A DNA stretch of 64,000 nt. Source: Treponema pedis (GTDB lineage Bacteria; Spirochaetota; Spirochaetia; Treponematales; Treponemataceae). The stretch is taken from positions 1,481,367 through 1,545,366 of the forward strand of contig NZ_CP045670.1 in assembly GCF_017161325.1 (NCBI RefSeq). The letters run 5' to 3'. Of this stretch, positions 1 through 10,351 are shown piece by piece; the first letter of the stretch is position 1; the number at the start of each line of letters is the position of its first letter. Position numbers and translations under genes: made by a program. A model generated the notes under the pieces. The model ran no database searches, had not been told where the DNA came from, and worked only from the letters and a program-made list of their open reading frames with translations.

Positions 1-1920
1 AACGGAAAAATAACATCTTATATTAACTTAAAAGCCGATGAACCGGACGGAACGGTTAAAATGAATCCCGCAGCTTTCGGTAAAGAAGAAAAAGAAATTT
101 ACGATATGATGAAAACTTTTGTGGATTCTTATGATTCCATTCCCTATATGACCGTTGCGACGGAAATAGACGGAGGTATTTTAATATATCCTGCAACAAA
201 TAGAAAACCGGGCTATGATGCAAGAACAAGAAGCTGGTATAAAAATTGCGTAGAGAATGAATCCGAACAAATTTTATCAGACCTTTATATTTCATCATCA
301 AACGATATTACGGTTGAGATTACCGATAAAATTTTGTTAAACGGCAAATTACAGGGAGTATTTTCCACTTCTGTTAATCTTTCGTATATAAAGGATATCA
401 TTGCACAAAAAGCCATAGGTAAAACCGGGGCCATAATAGCCATCGATAAAACGGGGGCTATCATAGCTCATACAAAATCTCCAGAGTCGGTAGGTAAGGA
501 TATCAATTCGCTTGGTTCCGAATATGCCGAAATTGTTCAGGCGGAAGACGGCCAAAATATTTATAAAACGATAGATTCAAAAAAATATATATTTAAATTG
601 ATAAGTTCTCAAAATAAAAAATTGGGCTGGAGATATATTTTAATTCTTGAATATGATGAATATACCGAAGTCGGAAGAAAAGTTTTATACAGACTGATTT
701 TTGTAATTGTTCTCATTATAATCTTTTCAATACCGATATCGTATCTTATGTCGCTTAAAATTGTCAAGCTGTTAAAAAAAATAGGAACGGCAATGGCAGG
801 TATAGAAACAGGGGATTTAACTACTTATTTACCGGTTGACGGAAATGATGAAATAGGGCAGATTTCGGAATATTTTAACCGTACTATAGAGAAGATAGGA
901 GATTCCATAAAATCGATAGGAACAAACGCTTCCATAATGAAAAATGTAGGAGAAGAGCTTTCCGCTAATATGATGGAAACGGCGGCAACCGTTAATCAGA
1001 TGACAACCGATATTGAAGATACGAAAGAACAAATAATGAAGCAATCTTACGGAGTAAAAGATACGGCATCTGCAATACAGGAGATGATTGAAACGATAAA
1101 ACAGCTTGATTCTCATATCGAAATGCAAACCGCAAGTATAAGCGATTCTTCTTCCGCAGTGGAGCAAATGGTGGCTAATATTCAATCGGTTAATACTATT
1201 TTGCAAAAAAATAAAACTTTAATTGAAAAACTTGAAGAAAAATCAAATGATGTAAAAGAATCCGTAACATATACTGCAAGGGTAACTCAGGAAATAAGTG
1301 CGGAATCCGACGGCCTTTTGGAGGCCTCAAGCGTAATTCAGCATATTGCAAGTCAGACAAATTTGCTTGCAATGAATGCCGCAATTGAAGCCGCTCATGC
1401 GGGAGAAGCCGGAAAGGGTTTTGCCGTAGTTTCGGACGAAATAAGAAAGCTGGCGGAAGAATCAAGTTTACAGGGTAAAAATATAACTTCAGTTTTAAAA
1501 GCTCTGAAGGCCAAAATAGATAAAATTGCCGACGATTCTGTAAATGCCGAAAAAATCGTAAATGAAAGTTTTCAACTTACGGAAGCCGTTAAAATGCAGG
1601 AAGATACTATTCTTAACGCAATGCTTGAACAAAATGAAGGCAGCGGTCTTTTGTTAAATTCAGTCTCCGATATTTCAGCGGTTACCGATGAAGTAAAAAG
1701 CGGTTCAAGCGAAATGCTTGTAAATTCGGACAAGGTTTTATCGGAAATAAACAATCTTACTTCCGTAACCGAAAAAATAATTATAGATATGAATGCAATT
1801 GCTTCAGGCGTAGTTCAAATAAATAATGCCGTTAATGAAGTAAACGGTATAGCGCAAAAAAATAAATTAGGCACGGAAAATTTATTTATGGAAGTAAATA
1901 AATTTAAATTAAAACGGTAA
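1..1920 (+). CDS. methyl-accepting chemotaxis protein, 5' end outside the window
   Basis: Transmembrane chemoreceptor that would signal to CheA/CheW. The frame is open from base 1, before the first visible ATG at 61, so the gene starts upstream. The first ~215 residues seen look like the membrane-distal and proximal parts of a dCache sensor (for example RTRSWYKN and [15 protein letters not shown]). One hydrophobic segment follows (about bases 690-760), then a HAMP region ([19 protein letters not shown]) and a long helical signalling domain. The hairpin tip is clear at bases 1360-1460 ([19 protein letters not shown]). The ligand is not predictable. A second receptor at 42247-44112 has the same tip but a different sensor. 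The CCA-adding enzyme gene starts 11 bases after the stop. Confidence 0.93.
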   Translation, partial: NGKITSYINLKADEPDGTVKMNPAAFGKEEKEIYDMMKTFVDSYDSIPYMTVATEIDGGILIYPATNRKPGYDARTRSWYKNCVENESEQILSDLYISSSNDITVEITDKILLNGKLQGVFSTSVNLSYIKDIIAQKAIGKTGAIIAIDKTGAIIAHTKSPESVGKDINSLGSEYAEIVQAEDGQNIYKTIDSKKYIFKLISSQNKKLGWRYILILEYDEYTEVGRKVLYRLIFVIVLIIIFSIPISYLMSLKIVKLLKKIGTAMAGIETGDLTTYLPVDGNDEIGQISEYFNRTIEKIGDSIKSIGTNASIMKNVGEELSANMMETAATVNQMTTDIEDTKEQIMKQSYGVKDTASAIQEMIETIKQLDSHIEMQTASISDSSSAVEQMVANIQSVNTILQKNKTLIEKLEEKSNDVKESVTYTARVTQEISAESDGLLEASSVIQHIASQTNLLAMNAAIEAAHAGEAGKGFAVVSDEIRKLAEESSLQGKNITSVLKALKAKIDKIADDSVNAEKIVNESFQLTEAVKMQEDTILNAMLEQNEGSGLLLNSVSDISAVTDEVKSGSSEMLVNSDKVLSEINNLTSVTEKIIIDMNAIASGVVQINNAVNEVNGIAQKNKLGTENLFMEVNKFKLKR

Positions 1921-1931
1921 ATGCGGTTTTT

Positions 1932-3284
1932 ATGTTAAAATATAATGTAAATAAAAACTTAAAAGAAGCGGCTTTAATTTTTTTGCAAGCAGGATTTTCG
2001 GTTTATCTTGTAGGAGGAGCTGTCAGAGACTGGGTTCTGGGTAAAAAGTGTAAGGATTACGATATAGCAACGGACGCCGCTCCTTATCAAGTGCAAAAAC
2101 TTTTCCGCAAAACGATTCCGACCGGTATAGAGCACGGAACGGTTACCGTTTTATATAAGGGTGAGCAAATTGAATGTACGACTTTTCGTTGCGAAGCCGA
2201 TTATTCGGACGGAAGAAGACCTGACACTGTAAATTATGTCCGCACTATACAAGAAGATTTAAGCCGCCGCGATTTTACTATGAATGCAATTGCGGTTAAT
2301 CTTGCCGACGGTTCTGTAGTAGACCCGTTTAACGGAATAAAGGATATTAAAGCAAAACGGATTAAAACGGTAGGTGAGCCGGTTTTACGTTTCGGCGAAG
2401 ACGGGCTCCGTCCGATTAGAGCTATACGTTTTGCAGCACAGCTTAATTTTCATATAGAAGAAAAAACTTTAAATGCAATTCCTCTTATGCTTGAAGTGTG
2501 TAAAAAAATATCCCCTGAAAGATTTAGAGATGAATTTATTAAAATACTTAAAACCGAAAATCCGATTATTGCATTAAAACTTTTGGAAAGTTCCGGTTTA
2601 TTGAGAGAGTTTTTACCGGAGCTTTTTTTGTGCAGAGGTGTGGAACAAAGGGGTATGCATAAGTTTGATGTTTTGGACCATAGTTTTTTAGCCTGCAATG
2701 CCGCTCCTGCGGAAAATTTAATTGTACGGCTTGCCGCTCTTTTTCATGATATAGGAAAGCCTTCTACTCGTATCTTAAACGAATACGGTGATTATACTTT
2801 TTATAAACATGAAGTTGTTTCCGAAAAAATGACAAGAAGGATAATGCAGCGTCTTAAATTTTCAAATAAGGAAACTGATGAGGTTTGTCATTTGATTTTA
2901 AATCACATGTTTAACTACACTGATGATTGGAGCGATGCGGCCGTACGCCGCTTTATTGTGCGTGTAGCGCCTGAAAATATTTTAAACCTCTTCGCTTTAA
3001 GGCGTGCGGACGGGTTTGCCTTGACGGCTGAAACTATAGATTTACGCTCTTTACTCAATTTTCAAAAAAGAATTGAAAAGATTTTAGAAAGTGAAAATGC
3101 ATTCAGCATAAAAGATTTAGCTGTAAACGGAAACGATTTAATTGCGGCTGGGATAGCTCCGGGACCCAAACTTGGTATAATTTTAAAAGAATTGTTTTCA
3201 ACCGTACTCGATGACCCTGAACAAAACACAAAAGATAAACTTTTAAAAATTGCTCTTGCATTAAATGAAAGTATTAAAGAATGA
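1932..3284 (+). CDS. cca: CCA tRNA nucleotidyltransferase with HD domain
   Basis: Adds or repairs the 3' CCA end of tRNAs using CTP and ATP. Class II nucleotidyltransferase signatures are visible: GGAVRD at residues 28-33 and the metal-binding pair in KDYDIATD (Asp42, Asp44). The arginine-rich RRDFTMNAIAVN and the RFGEDGLRPIRAIRFAAQL head/neck block follow. An HD phosphohydrolase domain lies after residue ~265 (ALFHDIGKPSTR), as in many bacterial members; total 450 aa is normal. The three tRNA genes in this window do not encode CCA, which fits a required CCA-adding role. A poly(A) polymerase of the same superfamily is the main alternative. No strong Shine-Dalgarno is visible, so it may be translationally coupled to the receptor gene upstream. 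Confidence 0.92.
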   Translation: MLKYNVNKNLKEAALIFLQAGFSVYLVGGAVRDWVLGKKCKDYDIATDAAPYQVQKLFRKTIPTGIEHGTVTVLYKGEQIECTTFRCEADYSDGRRPDTVNYVRTIQEDLSRRDFTMNAIAVNLADGSVVDPFNGIKDIKAKRIKTVGEPVLRFGEDGLRPIRAIRFAAQLNFHIEEKTLNAIPLMLEVCKKISPERFRDEFIKILKTENPIIALKLLESSGLLREFLPELFLCRGVEQRGMHKFDVLDHSFLACNAAPAENLIVRLAALFHDIGKPSTRILNEYGDYTFYKHEVVSEKMTRRIMQRLKFSNKETDEVCHLILNHMFNYTDDWSDAAVRRFIVRVAPENILNLFALRRADGFALTAETIDLRSLLNFQKRIEKILESENAFSIKDLAVNGNDLIAAGIAPGPKLGIILKELFSTVLDDPEQNTKDKLLKIALALNESIKE

Positions 3285-3373
3285 TTAATTATTTTTAGCT
3301 GTTTTTTATGACAATCCGCTTTTTTGCCCATAGTACAAATCATGGCTTTTATTGCAATTTTTTTCAGCAATAT

Positions 3374-4180
3374 TTATAAATACTGTTTTGCAGTTCCGTC
3401 TCCGGATTTTGCAAAAAGAGAAATATATGGTTTAGCAGGACTCATATTTATTTTTCCCATCAATACTTCTTCGATTTGGAAAAAACCTACATCGCTGCTC
3501 ATTAAAATATCTATTCTAATCGGTTTTTCTTCTCCTGCGGTAATATTTACGGACTCAATTGAGTTTGCGGAGTATTTATGAATATCTCCTATGCGGGCAT
3601 CGGTATTCAGTTCAAGCGGAATTCTTGCCCTCCCTTTTTTCATATCACAGCCGTCCGCAATTAAAACTATTCCGGCTTCAAGCGAATTTATTTTTCTTGA
3701 CGCCATATGCCCTATTATACATTCGCAGGTTAAGGCCTTTATTACCGCCCGTCTGGGATATGAAGTTATACCCAGTTTATCAAGAGTTCTTTCAATAATC
3801 GGAAGGGCAAGAGTCATAGAGAAAATTTCGTGGTCTTGCCGTGTAAGCGACATTCCTATGTCATGAAGATAGGCACTTAAAATTACGGCGCAATTACTGT
3901 CTTCTAAAGAGCCTGTTCCCTCTTTTTGCAAGCTGGTTTGGATATTTGCTTTTTGAAGAAGATTTAAAATTTTAATTGCGTTAGCCGTTACAAGTTTCAT
4001 ATGAACGGGGCCGTGGTCGTTATAGCCCAAGCGGACAATTGAAACGGAATTCGCATATTCCTGCAAGGCTTCAATTTCTTTATCTTCAATTAGAATACGT
4101 AAAAGACTTGTAGCAAAAACATCTTCTTTTACCAAATCCAAAAGATGTTTTTCAGTTGAAATTTCTTTTTGTGATTTCAT
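3374..4180 (-). CDS. HD-domain protein, probable metal-dependent phosphohydrolase
   Basis: A 268-residue soluble protein with the HD signature: an upstream histidine in HGPVHMKLV, then HDIGMSLTR, and a further histidine in CECIIGHM. The rest resembles HD proteins annotated in spirochaetes and clostridia with undefined substrates. The start at 4180 is supported by GGAGGG seven bases upstream. It lies downstream of lpdA on the same strand but is separated from it by a strong hairpin (4204-4231), so it may be its own unit. Substrate (nucleotide, cyclic dinucleotide or other phosphoester) cannot be told from sequence. Confidence 0.8.
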   Translation of the reverse strand: MKSQKEISTEKHLLDLVKEDVFATSLLRILIEDKEIEALQEYANSVSIVRLGYNDHGPVHMKLVTANAIKILNLLQKANIQTSLQKEGTGSLEDSNCAVILSAYLHDIGMSLTRQDHEIFSMTLALPIIERTLDKLGITSYPRRAVIKALTCECIIGHMASRKINSLEAGIVLIADGCDMKKGRARIPLELNTDARIGDIHKYSANSIESVNITAGEEKPIRIDILMSSDVGFFQIEEVLMGKINMSPAKPYISLFAKSGDGTAKQYL

Positions 4181-4203
4181 AACCGCCCTCCGGCCGGATT
4201 AGG

Positions 4204-4231
4204 CAACCGCAAGGAAATGACCTTGCGGTTG
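4204..4231. terminator. 11-bp perfect hairpin between lpdA and the HD gene
   Basis: Arms 4204-4214 and 4221-4231 (CAACCGCAAGG and its complement) are separated by a 6-base loop. Neither side has a long uniform T run, so this is a probable but not textbook intrinsic terminator, or a processing hairpin, for the lpdA transcript. Confidence 0.55.
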
Positions 4232-4275
4232 TTTGTAAGTATATAAAGCAAAATTTAAATTTTACTTTAAACCGT

Positions 4276-5635
4276 TTACTTTTTATAAATTATATGTGTT
4301 GCGGATTTTTCCGCGTCTTCGACGGCTTCATAAAAGGCTTCTACTACAGTAGGATGAGGATACATTGAGTGAAGAATATTTTCACGCTTTGCACGGTTTT
4401 TAACAAGGGTTCCTATTGGGCCTATCATATCGGTAGCCGATGCGCACATCATTTGACAGCCTGCAAGACGGTCTTCTTCATCGAAAAGTACCTTTATAAA
4501 GCCTACATCGTGTCCCGATAAAACGGATTTTCCGTTTGAGCCCATAGGCACCTTACCGATTTTTACGGTTATGCCTTTCGCTTCAGCTTCTTTTCCGAAA
4601 GCCCGACGGCCGCAATTTCCGGAGAGCAATAAACGCAAGACGGAATGATATCGTTTTTTCTTTTTTGCAGTTGCCTGTTAAATTTTCTATAACCAAGCTT
4701 CCCTGGTTTTCCGCATTATGTGCAAGCATAACATTTCCCTTTACGGCATCTCCTATTGCAAAAATTCCTTGTATATTCGTCTGCATAAACTTATCCGTAA
4801 TAATTCCTCTCTTATCGAATTCGATACCGGCATTTTCCAAACCTATATTGTTAATTTCCGCAATACGTCCGATACAAACTATTACCGCATCGGCTGTAAT
4901 TTTTTCTTCCTTTTCTTTTAGAGTAAAGGTGCAGCCGGTTTTTTCAATCTTTGTAACAGCCGCTCCGTTTATTATTTTTACACCCTGTTTTTTTAAAACA
5001 AGAGCTTGCTGCATTGCCAAGTCTCTGTCGAAGGGCGGAAGGATTGTTTTTTCAAGTTCTACAACGGTAACTTCTTTGCCGAGCTTTGCGTACATGGTTG
5101 CGAATTCAATGCCGATAACTCCGCCGCCTATGATAATTACGCTTTTAAAATCTACGGGTGAAGAAGCTAAAATATCATCGGAGGTAAGAGCGTTTTCGAT
5201 TCCGCTTATAGGCGGTGCGAATACGGAAGAACCGGTTGCAATAATCAAATTTTTAAATTGAAGAGTTTGCCCGTTTACTTCCACGGAAGATTTTGAGGTA
5301 ATTTTTCCTTCTCCGTTAAAAAATTCGACGCCGGCATTTTCTATAAGTTTTTCAATACCGTTTACAAGTTTTTCTACAACGGCATTCTTTTTTTCATAAA
5401 CGGTATTTATATCGTATTTTAAATTTTCTCCTGAAAGACCCAAATCGTTTTTTGCAAAACTTCCGAATACTTCTGCGGTATGAAGAAGGTATTTTGTAGG
5501 AATACAGCCCCTGTTAAGACAGGTTCCTCCAAGTTTATTTTTTTCGATAAGAGCGGTTTTTAAACCGGCTCTTCCCGCTTTTATAGCGGCAACATAACCG
5601 CCCGGGCCTCCGCCCAAAACAAGTACATCATACAT
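4276..5635 (-). CDS. lpdA: dihydrolipoyl dehydrogenase, reading frame broken twice
   Basis: FAD-dependent disulphide oxidoreductase, the E3 component of 2-oxoacid dehydrogenase or glycine-cleavage complexes. N-terminal FAD motif GGGPGGYVAAIKAG, redox-active disulphide in GGTCLNRGCIPTKYLL, NAD-binding GGGVIGIEFATMYAKLG, and the C-terminal base in YPHPTVVEAFYEA are all present. The frame is lost at the T run 4654-4659 and again at 4591-4594. Adding one A (coding strand) at each restores NDIIPSCVYCSPEIAAVGL followed by SEKEAEAKG, exactly what the family has there. Both changes sit at short A runs, so sequencing error is more likely than decay. The start at 5635 has AGGAG seven bases upstream. 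Confidence 0.9.
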
Positions 5636-5717
5636 ATAAAACTCCTATGTGTAAGAGTATACATTATAAAGGTAATAATTACAAGAGAAGTCAAAAAGAT
5701 TTAAGGATAAGAAATTT

Positions 5718-5766
5718 TAAAAGCCTGAACCTCTCTCGGGATATCGAGAAAAGGGTCAGGCTTAAA
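5718..5766 (-). terminator. intrinsic terminator-like hairpin after the zinc-ribbon gene
   Basis: Arms AAGCCTGA (5721-5728) and TCAGGCTT (5756-5763) enclose a partly paired centre. On the minus strand the stem is followed by TTTTAAAATTT. It lies 9 bases after the stop of the small gene at 5772. Confidence 0.6.
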
Positions 5767-5771
5767 ATCGG

Positions 5772-5996
5772 CTAAGCTCTGCCTGCCGAAACTCCTCTTG
5801 CAATTGCAGATACGAATTCGTTTTCGTACCATTCCTGCGAGAAGGGGAAGTGGTTTCGCAAAACAGGTCGGAGTTTCATCTCTACCTTTTCTTTGCAATC
5901 TTCACACACATCGTATTCACGAATATGCCAGTAGGTTCTTCCCTTAATTGGTTTTACTAATTCTTTACCGCAAATATCACAGCTTAATGTTTTCAT
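5772..5996 (-). CDS. small zinc-ribbon-like protein, function unknown
   Basis: 74 residues with two Cys pairs, CDICGKE near residue 6 and CEDCKEK near residue 31, spaced as in a small treble-clef or zinc-ribbon fold. The C-terminal half is basic and aromatic. The start has a good AAGGAG seven bases upstream and a -10-like TATAAT at 6029-6034. A terminator-like hairpin follows. Its own promoter, ribosome site and terminator make it a convincing monocistronic gene despite its size. It could bind nucleic acid or a protein partner; I do not recognise a named family. Confidence 0.75.
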   Translation of the reverse strand: MKTLSCDICGKELVKPIKGRTYWHIREYDVCEDCKEKVEMKLRPVLRNHFPFSQEWYENEFVSAIARGVSAGRA

Positions 5997-6000
5997 CGTT

Positions 6001-6378
6001 ACACTCCTTATGACGATTAATATTCACAATTATACTACATTTTACCTTATTTTTCATACTTTGTCGAGTAAAAAAGGCATTTTTTTACGGGTTTTTATTG
6101 AATTTTGATTAAAGTATTATGTAAAAATGCCTTTTTTTATAAAAATAAAAGCTCTTTTTTTTCGATTGTACGTATTTTAATTTTTTTATAAGGAGCTTAG
6201 TTTAACCGCTTTAAATTTATAGAGCATTTTATAAAAACGGAAATTTTATATTTTTATTTATATATTTTTTTAATTTAATATAAGATTGATTTTAAAGCCT
6301 ATTGCTTTGACACACAAAAAAATGTATATTTAAATATTGTAAAACACCAATTCAGGCGTTTTATCTATTGGAGCATAA
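6001..6378. other. AT-rich intergenic region with an inverted repeat
   Basis: About 380 bases between divergent genes. It holds a -10-like TATAAT (6029-6034, minus strand) for the zinc-ribbon gene. An imperfect inverted repeat has arms around 6070-6088 and 6121-6138 (core AAAAAGGCAT / ATGCCTTTTT). A TTGACA at 6307-6312 lies upstream of the ABC gene, with only a weak -10 (TTAAAT, 6330-6335). No coding region is convincing. Confidence 0.5.
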
Positions 6379-8118
6379 ATGTTTACAGTTTTATCAAAGA
6401 GCCTGCGGGAGTATAAAAGTACTTCGATTTTTGCCGTTTTGCTTACGATTACGGAAGTTGTTTTTGAAATAATAATTCCCGTATGTATGTCCCGTTTAAT
6501 CGATTTCGGTATTGAGCGGGGCAGTATGTATACGGTATTTAAATACGGTGCGGCTCTTTTAGTTTTCGCTCTTATTCAATTAACTACCGGTGTTTTTTCA
6601 TCGGTTACGGCGGCAAAGGCCGCCTGCGGGTTTGCCGCAAATTTACGGCAGGATATGTACGATAAGGTACAGACCTTTTCTTTTGCAAACATCGATAAAT
6701 TTTCCACCTCATCTATTATTACAAGGCTTACCACCGATGTGACTAACGTGCTTAACTCTTATCAAATGCTTGTAAAAATTGCAATACGGGCTCCAGGTAT
6801 AATGGTTTTTGCAATGGTTGCCTCGTTTAAAATAAGTAAAGAAATTTCCATGATTTTTTTGTTTTTAATTCCTCTTTTGGCATTGGGGCTTTATTGCATA
6901 ATAAAAAAGGTTTACCCGATATTTACGGGAGTTTTTAAAACTTATGATGAATTAAACAATGTTGTTCAGGAAAATATAAAGGGAGTGCGAGCCGTAAAGT
7001 CTTTTAACAGACAGGAGTATGAAATAAAAAAGTTCGGTAAAATTTCGGAAGCAATTTACAAAGGTTTTTCAAAGGGAGAGCGGTATGTAACTTTAAATAT
7101 TCCCCTTATGAGGTTTTGTATTTACCTTTGTATGCTTTTAATTTCATGGCTGGGTGCAAAGGCGATTACGGCAAGCGGCAATAATCCCGATTTAGGTTTG
7201 ACTACGGGAGCTCTTACGGCTTTGTTCTCTTATGCCGCACAGATTATGATGAGCTTAATGATGCTTGCGATGGTCTTTGTTATGATTACAATTTCGCGCT
7301 CTTCGGCAGAGCGTATCGCGGAAATTTTAAAAGAAAGCCCTACAATAAAAAATTCCGAAAATCCGGTTATTGAAGTAAAAGACGGAAGCGTAAGTTTTAA
7401 AAATGCCGATTTTTCGTACACGGCCGATACGGATAAAAAAATTATAGATAATGCAAATTTGCATATCCTATCGGGGGAAACCGTAGGTATAATAGGCGGA
7501 ACCGGTTCTTCCAAAACCTCATTTGTTCAATTGATTCCGCGTTTATACGATGTTACTTCGGGTGAAGTAAATGTAGGCGGTGTAAATGTAAAAGATTATG
7601 ATTTAGATGCTTTAAGAAATTCGGTTGCCTTTGTTTTGCAAAAAAATGAATTATTTTCGGGAACCGTTAAAGAAAATTTAAAGTGGGGAAATGAAAATGC
7701 AAGCGATGAAGAAATTAAAGAGGCTTGCCGATTGGCTTGTGCAACGGAATTTATAGAAACGATGAAGGATAAATACGATTCTAAAATCGAACAAGGCGGA
7801 GTAAATATTTCGGGCGGACAAAAGCAGAGACTTTGTATTGCAAGGGCTCTTTTAAAAAAGCCTAAAATTTTAATTTTGGACGATTCTACAAGTGCGGTCG
7901 ATACTAAAACGGACGCTTTAATTCAAAAATCGTTTAAAGAGTTTATTCCCGAAACAACAAAGATAATTATTGCACAGCGAATTTCTTCGGTTCAAAACGC
8001 CGATAAAATTGTTGTCCTTAACGGCGGAAAAATAGAAAACGTAGGAAAACACGAAGAGCTTTTGGAAAAATGCGCAATTTATAAAGAAATTTTTGAAACA
8101 CAGCAAAAAGGGAATTAA
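6379..8118 (+). CDS. ABC exporter half-transporter, subunit with degenerate ATPase site
   Basis: Membrane-spanning half of a type IV (exporter-fold) ABC transporter, 579 aa: six predicted membrane helices in the first ~310 residues, then a nucleotide-binding domain. Walker A is GGTGSSKTS (near residue 373) and the signature is NISGGQKQR. Walker B reads ILDDSTSAVD (near 496), with Asp where the catalytic Glu normally is. The switch histidine is replaced by Gln (IIIAQRISSV, near 532). The next gene, 4 bases downstream, has canonical residues, so the two should form a heterodimer with one non-hydrolysing site, as in TM287/288 or LmrCD-type exporters. Substrate (drug, lipid or peptide) is unknown. 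GGAG precedes the start. Confidence 0.9.
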   Translation: MFTVLSKSLREYKSTSIFAVLLTITEVVFEIIIPVCMSRLIDFGIERGSMYTVFKYGAALLVFALIQLTTGVFSSVTAAKAACGFAANLRQDMYDKVQTFSFANIDKFSTSSIITRLTTDVTNVLNSYQMLVKIAIRAPGIMVFAMVASFKISKEISMIFLFLIPLLALGLYCIIKKVYPIFTGVFKTYDELNNVVQENIKGVRAVKSFNRQEYEIKKFGKISEAIYKGFSKGERYVTLNIPLMRFCIYLCMLLISWLGAKAITASGNNPDLGLTTGALTALFSYAAQIMMSLMMLAMVFVMITISRSSAERIAEILKESPTIKNSENPVIEVKDGSVSFKNADFSYTADTDKKIIDNANLHILSGETVGIIGGTGSSKTSFVQLIPRLYDVTSGEVNVGGVNVKDYDLDALRNSVAFVLQKNELFSGTVKENLKWGNENASDEEIKEACRLACATEFIETMKDKYDSKIEQGGVNISGGQKQRLCIARALLKKPKILILDDSTSAVDTKTDALIQKSFKEFIPETTKIIIAQRISSVQNADKIVVLNGGKIENVGKHEELLEKCAIYKEIFETQQKGN

Positions 8119-8122
8119 ATAA

Positions 8123-10003
8123 ATGGATAAAATTTATATACCTGCCGTTAAGCGGCTTTTATCGTATTTAAAAAAATATAAACTTACTTTAATCGTTGTT
8201 ACAATATGTATTCTATTAAGTTCGACAGCCTCGGCGGCTTCTTCGATTTTTTTGCAAGTGCTTATAGACGGCTACATTGTTCCGCTGCTTGCGGAACCGA
8301 ATCCCGTATTTACGGGATTATTAAGGGCTCTTATTTTTATAGGCATAATTTATTTAATCGGAGTCGCTTCTTCGTGGATTTACAGCCGCCTAATGATTAA
8401 TGCGGCGCAAAAAACTTTAAAAAATATCCGCGATGAAATGTTTGAAAAAATGCAAAAATTTCCCGTAAAATATTTCGATACTCATACTCACGGCGATGTT
8501 ATGAGCCGTTATACGAACGATACCGATACCTTACGTCAAATGATTACACAGTCTATGCCCGAACTGGTTTCTTCGGTATTTACGATTATTACGGTATTTT
8601 TTTCTATGTTGTACCAAAGCGTTTATCTTACACTTATTGTTTTAACCGGCATTTTTTCCATTTCCGCAATAATAAAATTTATTGCTAAAAAAAGCGCTTT
8701 TTATTTTATGCGTCAGCAGGAAACCTTAGGCAGTTTAAACGGCTATGTTGAAGAAATGATAAGCGGTCAAAAAGTAATAAAAGTATTTTGCCGCGAAGAA
8801 ATGACGAAGTCGGATTTTAAAGAAAAGAATAAGGCATGGCAGGAAAGCGCTTCAAAAGCCAATACTTATGCTCATATTCTGGGGCCTTTTATGAATGCTC
8901 TAGGCTATGTACAATATTTAATTGTTGCTCTTGCCGGGTCTTGGTTTGCAATTGAGCAAATAAACAACTTAACGCTTACAGGAATTAACACGCTTACACT
9001 TGGAGCGATAGCTTCCTTTTTGGCTCTTACCCGTAATTTTATAAATCCCATTTTTCAATTATCGAACCAGTTTAACTCGGTAGTAAATGCGGTTGCGGGA
9101 GCTTCACGTATTTTTAATTTAATGGACGAAAAACCTGAATCGGATTCGGGGGAGGTTACCCTTGTTAATGCAAAAGAAGAGAACGGCGGCTTAATTGAAG
9201 CGAATGAGCGCACTGATTTATGGGCTTGGAAACTTAAAAAAGAGGACGGCAGCGTCTTACTTACAAAACTTAAAGGCGATGTGGTTTTTGAAAACGTGGA
9301 TTTCGGTTATACGTCTGAAAAACCCGTTTTAAAAAATATTTCTCTTTATGCGGAACGCGGGCAAAAGGTTGCGTTTGTCGGAGCCACCGGTGCTGGTAAG
9401 ACTACAATTACTAACTTAATAAACAGGTTTTATGATATAGATAAGGGAAAAATTACTTATGACGGAATTGATATAAATAAGATAAAAAAAGAAGATTTAC
9501 GCCGCTCTTTGGGAATGGTGCTTCAAGAAGTTAATTTATTTACGGGAACAATTATGGAAAATATCCGTTACGGTAATTTAGAGGCGAGCGATGAAGAATG
9601 TATTGAAGCCGCAAAACTTGCAAACGCTCATAACTTTATTATGATGCTCCCGAAAGGATACGATACGGTTATTCAGGGAAATAAAAGCTCATTATCGCAA
9701 GGACAAAGACAGCTTCTTTCCATCGCGCGGGCTGCCGTTTCAAATCCGCCCGTAATGATTTTAGATGAAGCAACTTCTTCCGTAGATACGAGAACGGAAG
9801 CCTTAATTCAAAAAGGAATGGACAGCTTAATGGAAGGACGCACAGTTTTTGTAATAGCGCACAGGCTTTCTACCGTAACTAATTCTGATGTAATTATGGT
9901 TTTAGATAAGGGTGAAATTATAGAAAGGGGAAATCACGAAAGTCTTATTGAAAAAAAAGGAACTTACTATAAGCTTTATACGGGGGCTTTTGAATTGGAG
10001 TAA
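8123..10003 (+). CDS. ABC exporter half-transporter, catalytic subunit
   Basis: Partner of the preceding half-transporter, 626 aa, with an N-terminal membrane domain and a C-terminal ATPase domain. Walker A GATGAGKTT (near residue 420), Walker B ILDEATSSVD (near 547) with the catalytic Glu, and switch His in VIAHRLSTV (near 578) are intact. Its signature is altered to LSQGQ; in the heterodimer this faces the degenerate site of the other subunit, so all the substitutions fall in one composite site. A charged insertion of about 40 residues before the ATPase domain (around residue 345-385) is longer than usual. It is co-transcribed with the upstream gene. Confidence 0.9.
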   Translation: MDKIYIPAVKRLLSYLKKYKLTLIVVTICILLSSTASAASSIFLQVLIDGYIVPLLAEPNPVFTGLLRALIFIGIIYLIGVASSWIYSRLMINAAQKTLKNIRDEMFEKMQKFPVKYFDTHTHGDVMSRYTNDTDTLRQMITQSMPELVSSVFTIITVFFSMLYQSVYLTLIVLTGIFSISAIIKFIAKKSAFYFMRQQETLGSLNGYVEEMISGQKVIKVFCREEMTKSDFKEKNKAWQESASKANTYAHILGPFMNALGYVQYLIVALAGSWFAIEQINNLTLTGINTLTLGAIASFLALTRNFINPIFQLSNQFNSVVNAVAGASRIFNLMDEKPESDSGEVTLVNAKEENGGLIEANERTDLWAWKLKKEDGSVLLTKLKGDVVFENVDFGYTSEKPVLKNISLYAERGQKVAFVGATGAGKTTITNLINRFYDIDKGKITYDGIDINKIKKEDLRRSLGMVLQEVNLFTGTIMENIRYGNLEASDEECIEAAKLANAHNFIMMLPKGYDTVIQGNKSSLSQGQRQLLSIARAAVSNPPVMILDEATSSVDTRTEALIQKGMDSLMEGRTVFVIAHRLSTVTNSDVIMVLDKGEIIERGNHESLIEKKGTYYKLYTGAFELE

Positions 10004-10021
10004 AAATATGTTATACTGTTT

Positions 10022-10186
10022 AAAGGAGGCTTATTTTGGGCAATGCAGATAGCATTGCCCAAAATAAGCTGCCGAGTTTGCCTTTCGGCAAACGTCGTGT
10101 ATTGTATGCCGTTTCTCACTTCGTTGCGAAACGGCGGAAAATCATCAATCCTCGATTTTTGATAAAATCTGCGGTTGATGATTTTA
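10022..10186 (+). repeat. structured tandem repeat, copy 1 of 2 (165 bp)
   Basis: First copy of a 165-base unit that repeats immediately downstream with more than 90% identity. Each unit starts with a Shine-Dalgarno-like GGAGG and can form four hairpins: TTTTGGGCAATGC / GCATTGCCCAAAA, TTTGCC / GGCAAA, GCCGTTTC / GAAACGGC, and ATCATCAA / TTGATGAT. A 63-codon open frame (10036-10227) runs through because 165 is a multiple of three, but it looks like a by-product of the repeat. Confidence 0.85.
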
Positions 10187-10351
10187 AAGGGAGGCTTATT
10201 TTAGGCAATGCAGATAGCATTGCCTAAAAACGCTGTCGAGTTTGCCTTTCGGCAAACGTCGTGTATTGTATGCCGTTTCTCATTGCATTACGAAACGGCG
10301 GAAAATCATCAATGCTCGATTTTTGATAAAATCTGCGCTTGATGATTTTAT
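10187..10351 (+). repeat. structured tandem repeat, copy 2 of 2 (165 bp)
   Basis: Second copy. In the first hairpin the outer G-C pair of copy 1 (GGGCAATGC / GCATTGCCC) is A-T here (AGGCAATGC / GCATTGCCT), a paired change that keeps the stem. The unit is followed directly by GGGAGG (10353-10358), which serves as the ribosome site of the gene starting at 10364. The GGAGG box therefore occurs three times, at the borders of the two units. Confidence 0.85.

Noticed and set aside
10036-10227. 63-codon open frame inside the tandem repeat
   Set aside because: It exists because the repeat length is a multiple of three; it covers the hairpins, ends at the paired base change in copy 2, and its protein resembles nothing.
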